A stretch of 64,000 bases of DNA from Leucogyrophana mollusca (lineage: Eukaryota; Basidiomycota; Agaricomycetes; Boletales): the NCBI GenBank assembly GCA_021014945.1, contig MU266343.1:163399-227398 (forward strand), read 5' to 3'. Position numbers and translations under genes: made by a program. Shown one piece after another: positions 58,733 through 64,000 of this stretch; within the stretch, counting starts at the first letter, position 1; every line of letters begins with the position of its first letter. Under the pieces are notes generated by a model, which saw nothing but the letters and a program-made list of their open reading frames with translations, made no database searches and was not told where the DNA came from.

Positions 58733-61700
58733 TCACCCGACAACAACCCCGCTGGCTGCCAACTCACTCCTCACATCTGCCCCACACATTGCAACTAGCG
58801 ATTTTACCCTATGGTCGCCCTTCCCTAGTGCCGCGCTCAAGAACTCCCTCGGGTCTCGAACGTATGCTACCGGATCCACGGGAGCGCTCTCGGATGCGGC
58901 GAGACGGGAGTATGCGGCTTGGTACCCAGCAGTTTGCTCTTCATAGTCAATCTCTGTGAGTCCTGCGCTGGCATCAGCTGCCTCGTCAGTCGACTTAGTG
59001 AGGTATTGGGGTTCATTAAAGAGTTTCGCAAGCGCAGTGAATGCGGGGGGCCTGTCGAGATGCGTGGAAGTTAGAAGGGAGCAGGGGACGGATTGTTTGC
59101 GACAGGTGGATGGAGAAAAACACACCAGCTTTGTGCAGTAGGCTCCGTGAGCATAATTGAGCTCTCGGTGAGCATCCTCGTCAAGCCAACAGCAGCTACC
59201 TTCCTGTCCTTGTGGGGCATTTTCGGAACTTGTGGGACAATGAAGTTAACAAGAATCTGCGACCACAGCCTGGTGGGAATATTCAAAGTGAGCGCAGTCA
59301 ACCTTTGTGGGAAAATGGTTGGGAGAGTGCGCACTCACTGGGGTTGGATCTCCTCGATAGTAGAGATAACGTAGTCTGGACCGAGTCCGTCGACGTTGAT
59401 GGCCATGGTGAAGAGGAGAAATTGGGAGAAGAGGTACACATATTTATCTGTTTTGCTAGTCTGCATCCGCGTCAACAGTGTCATTATCAATACTTTGAAG
59501 TACTGTTTCAGCTGGGCCCTGCACAGTAGGTACAGGTATCGAGTCAGATTAGAGAGCATCAGAAAAAAAGAGGAAGATAGTGATCTCAGGGGAAAGTGAC
59601 TTACGGTGGCACATTCGTCACAACCCCTTCAAGTAACTCGAACCCCCAAGCATCGTTGATCTTGCTCGGCACAAGCCTCTGCTGCACAACTGCCAATACC
59701 GCTGTGATCTGTCCTGTCCCAATCATCTCCGCTGCGTCGCGCGCTAAAAACGCTTTAAGGAGCTTCACAAGCCCGGGGATAGAGCCTTTTTGCTGCCAGC
59801 ATGCAGGTGTGAGGAGGAAGGGTAGGAGTGAACGGTACGCAGCAGGGACGCCAGTTGTGTGCATGGAGAGCATCTGGGCTAGGATTTGGAACGTGTAGGG
59901 GATGTATTCTAGTTTGGGGGTGGAAGTATTAGTTACGTTGGAAAGAAAGAGGGTGGTGAGGGGCTCACGATCGATATCTTGCTGGAGGATGAACGTAAAA
60001 GGACCAAAGAGCGCTTCCTCGAAAGCAGGCAACGTGCCAAGGTTGCCTTCCACAACGAATCTATGCACCACGGTCAGTTCCCCCTTCTGCATACAGCAAT
60101 GGCATGAAGGTGTACCTCATAAGCGCAGAGATGCTCTCAAAGATATACTGGTCGAAGTTCGGGTTACTCGGGTTCTTCGATATAATGCCGAGGATCCCCA
60201 CTAGCCGCTGTAGAGTCTGCTGGTGTACGGGTATGAGGGTTTGGCGGGCAGTGACAATCACACGCATCGCGCCTTTGTTCGGACAAGCCGACGTCAGGCA
60301 TGATCACATCGATCGGACGGGGGCTCACATTTCATCAAATGGTCATTCTCCGCGACCTTTTCGGGTGTACCCGCACCTTCTATCTTGCTTAGGATAGCGT
60401 TGAGGAGATTGGGAGCGAAATCGTGGATGTCTGCTTGTGAGAACCTGACCCCGAAGACATCAGTCCTTAAAGTTCGCATATGATGGCGACAAGGCTCACA
60501 AGAGCTGCGTTCCCTTTTTGATGAACAAGATTCGATCAATGGTGATGGCGGCATAAGTGTATGTGACATAGTTGTCTGACCCGAGATGTCGGACAAGGAG
60601 GGGGAGGACTGAGAGCAGCTGTTCTTTCGTGAGCTGTAAACAAGACATGAGTGCACTGTGCCGGCGGGGCGGTGGGGAATGCAACATACCTGATTGCGGA
60701 ACGTAAGCAAGAACCGAATCGCGTCGACCTGGAGGATAGGGTGTACGGTCCCGGGAGCGGCTTGCAGGTCCTGGTATACATGCTCTGAGAAGAATTTTAC
60801 GACATCGACTTGAGCGTTGGTGCTTGTCACTCCATGCTAGCACAACTTTTAACACCACAGCCCACAAAAAGGAGGTAGAAGCGAGAGAACACACCTGTGT
60901 CGTTGATGCCTCAGTTGCCACAGCAGTGAGGAGGTATACCGCACTATCCTTCGCACGCCAATTTTGCGTGGGGTTTGCATTATACTCTGCTAATCCCGTT
61001 CCGATCCAGCTGCCCACGATCTCCGTCGCCTCAGTCTGATACCCGCTTCCAACAAGTGACTGTAGTACATCCGCTGCAGCCTGTCTCCGTGTGCTTGCGT
61101 CTGTTGCTCCTCCGGAACCACCTACTCCCCCAGAGCCTGGTGCCAGGTCAAGTCGGATAAACTCCAGTGGGTCATCCTCAAATTGCTCCATTTCGTGTTC
61201 GCGGAGGCCGACATTCGGAACAACAACGCCTTGTACGAGGGACGAGATCGTGTCGCGTGAGGAGAAGAGGGACTTGTAGTAACCCGATCGAATAGCCGTC
61301 GAGATAAATCGTAGAGATTGGGAGACGAGCTACATGTTTTGGGAGTTTCAGATGAAGAAGATATACACGGAAGAGAAGTGACGTACAGAATCGTCGGCAA
61401 CACCGGGGAGCTTTCCTGAGCCTACAAGTTCCCATACACCTTGTACGAAGGACTCGACGGCGGACGACTTGGAGAGTTGATCTGGATAAAGTTTGATGTA
61501 GAGCTGTTGAGGGAGCGAAAGGTTAGGAGAGACACACGTTGGAGTGGGCGGGACAGACCTCCGCAATTTCAAAAATCCTCGTCTTGAGTTGTGTGGGCAA
61601 AGAGGGGGCCATGTCGTCTGGCTGCAGTTGGGCATGAGCGACAAGTCGTCATAGGAGAAGAGCGCAAACGCACGTCTCCTTTGAGCTCCGTAGGGTCCCA

Positions 61701-62535
61701 GGCAAGAAACCTTTGGAACCACCCTGTGGAGGGCGCAAAAAACTCATCATGAGCATCTTCGATATCAGGTGGGAGATCTTGGCACGTGAAGTCGTAGAAA
61801 ATGTCAGCAAGCAACACCTGCGTTTGCGTCACAATGTTAAGATTAGGTGGTGGGGGCGCCGAGAAGAGGAGAGATCCGGTGGCGCGGAACAGCTGTAGAA
61901 AGGGTGTCATGAAGCGAGAAAAGACGAGGTTGATCTCTGTAAAGAGCTCGTCCGAGCGGACTTGCGCACGCCACTGGCGGAAGATCGAGTGCGCGGTCTC
62001 AAGGACACCGACGTTAATGTTGTATTCCGTGGGGGAGAGAGACATTACAAGTTGCTGCACGCAGATCAGTGCTCAACGAAGGGGTGCAGATGTGAACATG
62101 TGAACATACATCGATGAGATCGCTCCACTTTACCGGGAAATCGAGCTCAGCAATGAGTGCAACGGACTCTGCGATCTGTGCACGGATTGTTTTATCTGCA
62201 GAGCCGGATAGGTTAATCATCGCAGGAACGAGTTCGGAGCGCAGGGACGCCTTGTCCTGTTCAGGTAACGGTGCGACATCCTAGAGAGAGTTCAAACTAG
62301 CAGTAGAGCACAAACAACGCACGTAACGGACCTCCTCCCATCTGAGTTTTGCTATATTTTTGAGATATATTCCACCTGCAAGTCTCGTTGGGCGATCCTT
62401 TGAAGGATCGAGGATGAGGCGGAGGAGATGGGGGAGGAAACCTGGCTGGGATGTCAGCGTATGGAGCTGCTGCTCAGCTTGTTTTCTTGATGCAGGCTGT
62501 AGTGAAGCTTGCAGAAGGGACGCAAGGTCAGACAT
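58733..62535 (-). CDS. CSE1: Exportin-2 (importin-alpha re-exporter)
   Basis: Cse1/CAS returns importin-alpha from nucleus to cytoplasm in complex with Ran-GTP. MSDLASLLQASLQPASRKQA and EQQLHTLTSQPGFLPHLLRL open the importin-beta N-terminal domain, followed by RPTRLAGGIYLKNIAKLRWE. Then come DKTIRAQIAESVALIAELDF, PVKWSDLID, LETAHSIFRQWRAQVRSDEL and TQVLLADIFYDFTCQDLPPD. Further blocks are LLSFSSRDTISSLVQ-like repeats, FEDDPLEFIRLDLAPG (the conserved 'FEDDPxEFIRxD' of Cse1), WRAKDSAVYLLTAVA and VHPILQVDAIRFLLTFRNQ. The C-terminal HEAT region has FEALFGPFTFILQQDI-like sequence and SRLAASESAPVDPVAYVRDP, ending ELAASGVVVG. About 960-1,000 residues over many exons, the usual size. Confidence 0.95.
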
Positions 62536-63688
62536 TTCAGAGATTACAGGTCTAAAGACGTGACGATCTTGGACCTCAGCAGAGCGTAGAGTCGAGAATC
62601 TTTGTCGGGATTGAGGCGCGCTTGACGCGTGCGTTTTGTTTGGCCAAGTTTGTTTCACTCGTGCTTGATTTTTGTGGACTTGGGCACCTTGTATTATATC
62701 GGCTACCGTACAACGATCCACAAAGTTATTGCGCGCTTGTCCGGGAAGCTTCTCGCGGCTTCATATGTGAGTACAGTCAATCAGTCGAGTTGTCCTACTG
62801 CGCTTCTATGACAGTTTCACCATACCCTTCAATCCTACGGAAGGTTACGAATTCGTGGTACGGGGTGCTATTTTCACCACCTCTAGTACTCGATTGGAAC
62901 AGACTAAACTGGCACAGGGAACCCTGCCTCGCTCTGGTGCGAGCAAGCTTGTTGACGTCCTCATCGGAAGATCATGTTGACAATAATTCTTCTGGTGGAC
63001 CAATTGATGGACTTTCCGGCATATTTTTCTGCAGTTTGTTCAGTGTGAACTGAATATAATGCTTGGAAAAGGTCATTCCGGCATCGTTTTTTCGGCACCC
63101 GCCTGTGCATGCGATGATTGTCAGGATTTTTCTGTGTGCTTGGATTTGGCTTCCAATGTCAGAGGTTTGCCGCAGGTGTGCCCGACCGTACAAGTCGTTC
63201 ACCGCGAAGATGCGAGGCGTGCATATCATAGTCGAAGGCTATGAAACTGGGGTCAGCACATCTTCCCCCAAGACTCCGTTATTGCAACGAGATATGCTAG
63301 AACAGCGTCGACGATACATCCGGATATCGGACGGTATTGATGCACCTTCCGAAATGCCCACGGCGTCTCTTTAGCGCTGGAGCCTGCAAGAAGTTACATG
63401 GGACACTTCACTGGAAAATCCTGGATTTAGTCATTGCATGACTACGGGACCCGCAGGTCGATGAACTTGAAACGAGAATATAATTCACGACTACCAGAGC
63501 CAGAGCTATGTGGATGTTTAGGAAACGCCATGTCCGTTACATAGTGACCTTGGTCCCTTGCTTCAGCTAGTAAAATCGGAGGCTGGGTGGGTCGACGTGT
63601 GCGAGTTCATAACTAACGCGACAAACTCTGGAACAATAATATGGAAAAGTAGTGGCAGGGGAACACTGTGGGAAGTAAAACCACTTGT
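62536..63688. other. Intergenic/unresolved 1.15 kb
   Basis: Upstream of CSE1 on its 5' side. Plus-strand frames at 62629-63053 and 63059-63244, and a minus frame at 62972-63229, lack family motifs or a chain of splice-compatible exons. The first lacks an ATG. Probably the CSE1 promoter plus spacer. Confidence 0.45.
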
Positions 63689-63711
63689 AATCAGTGACGC
63701 GGTCACTGATT
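63689..63711. repeat. Inverted repeat, 10-bp perfect arms
   Basis: AATCAGTGAC is followed three bases later by its reverse complement GTCACTGATT, a near-perfect 23-base palindrome. It is the leftmost of several CAGTGAC/GTCACTG units within 170 bases. Confidence 0.85.
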
Positions 63712-63753
63712 GTATCAGAATCAGTGACTCTGACACTGAATCAGCGGTCACGT

Positions 63754-63785
63754 AAATTCAGTGACGGGCTGTTGTCACTGAATTT
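63754..63785. repeat. Inverted repeat, 12-bp perfect arms
   Basis: AAATTCAGTGAC and GTCACTGAATTT flank an 8-base loop. The arms share the CAGTGAC core with the neighbouring inverted repeat at 63689 and with single copies at about 63721 and 63846, so the stretch could form stem-loops or be the remnant of a palindromic mobile-element end. Confidence 0.85.
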
Positions 63786-64000
63786 GAGTGACCAGCATTT
63801 GGGTGTCGCTGATTTTCAGTACCCGACAACTATACCCAGTATTATTCAGTGACTGGTCCGGGCAGCTCTGTGATGCTGTACATAGTAATGTAAGTATAGT
63901 ACTTAGACAATATCAAAGTGACAGAGAACGAGAAAATGGACTTGCAAGGAAGGAATATACATGCAAATATTAATAGTCACGTGACTGACGCGATGACGCG

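Noticed and set aside
58530..58946. Plus-strand 138-codon frame
   Set aside because: Half of it is antisense to the last CSE1 exon; the rest lacks features.

Overview
The window is nuclear DNA of a filamentous basidiomycete, most likely an Agaricomycete. Genes are dense and lie on both strands. Most are split by introns of about 45-65 bases with GT-AG (occasionally GC-AG) ends. The products are typical of that group: a basidiomycete-type P450, a DUF3684 sacsin-like giant, a SMG7-like Est1 protein and a SNF2 helicase of the Rad5/16 type. No bacterial operons, CRISPR arrays, rRNA or convincing tRNA genes were seen. I placed splice sites by eye from reading frame, splice consensus and remembered family motifs, so exon ends are predictions.

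Layout. 0.3-2.7 kb: cytochrome P450 (+). 2.9-9.5 kb: DUF3684/Nov ATPase-like giant (-), with a 117-codon ORF just upstream that may be its N-terminus. 10.4-11.8 kb: predicted type I membrane protein (-), head to head with a Spo7-like lipid phosphatase regulator (12.1-13.2 kb, +). 13.8-15.0 kb: histidinol-phosphatase (+). 16.1-16.5 kb: cysteine-rich microprotein (+). 16.6-17.2 kb: hypothetical (-), head to head with a URC4/DUF1688 uracil-catabolism gene (17.3-19.0 kb, +). 19.1-21.7 kb: sucrose/alpha-glucoside-type transporter (-), head to head with mitochondrial ETF:ubiquinone oxidoreductase (22.0-24.0 kb, +). 24.7-27.8 kb: secreted GH92 alpha-mannosidase (+). 28.1-29.9 kb: AP-1 mu adaptin (-). 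30.0-31.6 kb: PQ-loop membrane protein (-), head to head with mitochondrial adrenodoxin-like ferredoxin (32.0-32.8 kb, +).

33.1-36.2 kb: about 1,020-residue Ser/Pro-rich disordered protein (+). 36.8-37.4 kb: hotdog thioesterase (-). 37.6-39.4 kb: probably GPI-anchored aspartic protease (-). 40.5-42.4 kb: UDP-glucose dehydrogenase (+). 43.1-46.4 kb: SMG7/Est1-like protein (-). 47.7-48.1 kb: small uncharacterised protein (+). 49.1-49.7 kb: KPWE-motif protein resembling the recently recognised peroxin PEX39 (-), head to head with an ArfGAP (50.1-51.8 kb, +). 52.1-55.4 kb: SNF2 ATPase (-). 55.9-58.0 kb: Ser/Thr kinase (-). 58.7-62.5 kb: exportin CSE1 (-). The right end holds a cluster of CAGTGAC-based inverted repeats.

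Most of the content is housekeeping: nuclear transport, vesicle coats, mitochondrial electron transfer, amino-acid and sugar-nucleotide metabolism. A few lifestyle genes are mixed in: P450, GH92, sugar transporter, secreted protease. I see no gene cluster with one shared pathway. The most unusual items are the KPWE protein, several GC-AG introns forced by conserved protein motifs, the ambiguous N-terminus of the DUF3684 giant, the 10-cysteine microprotein and the terminal palindromes.
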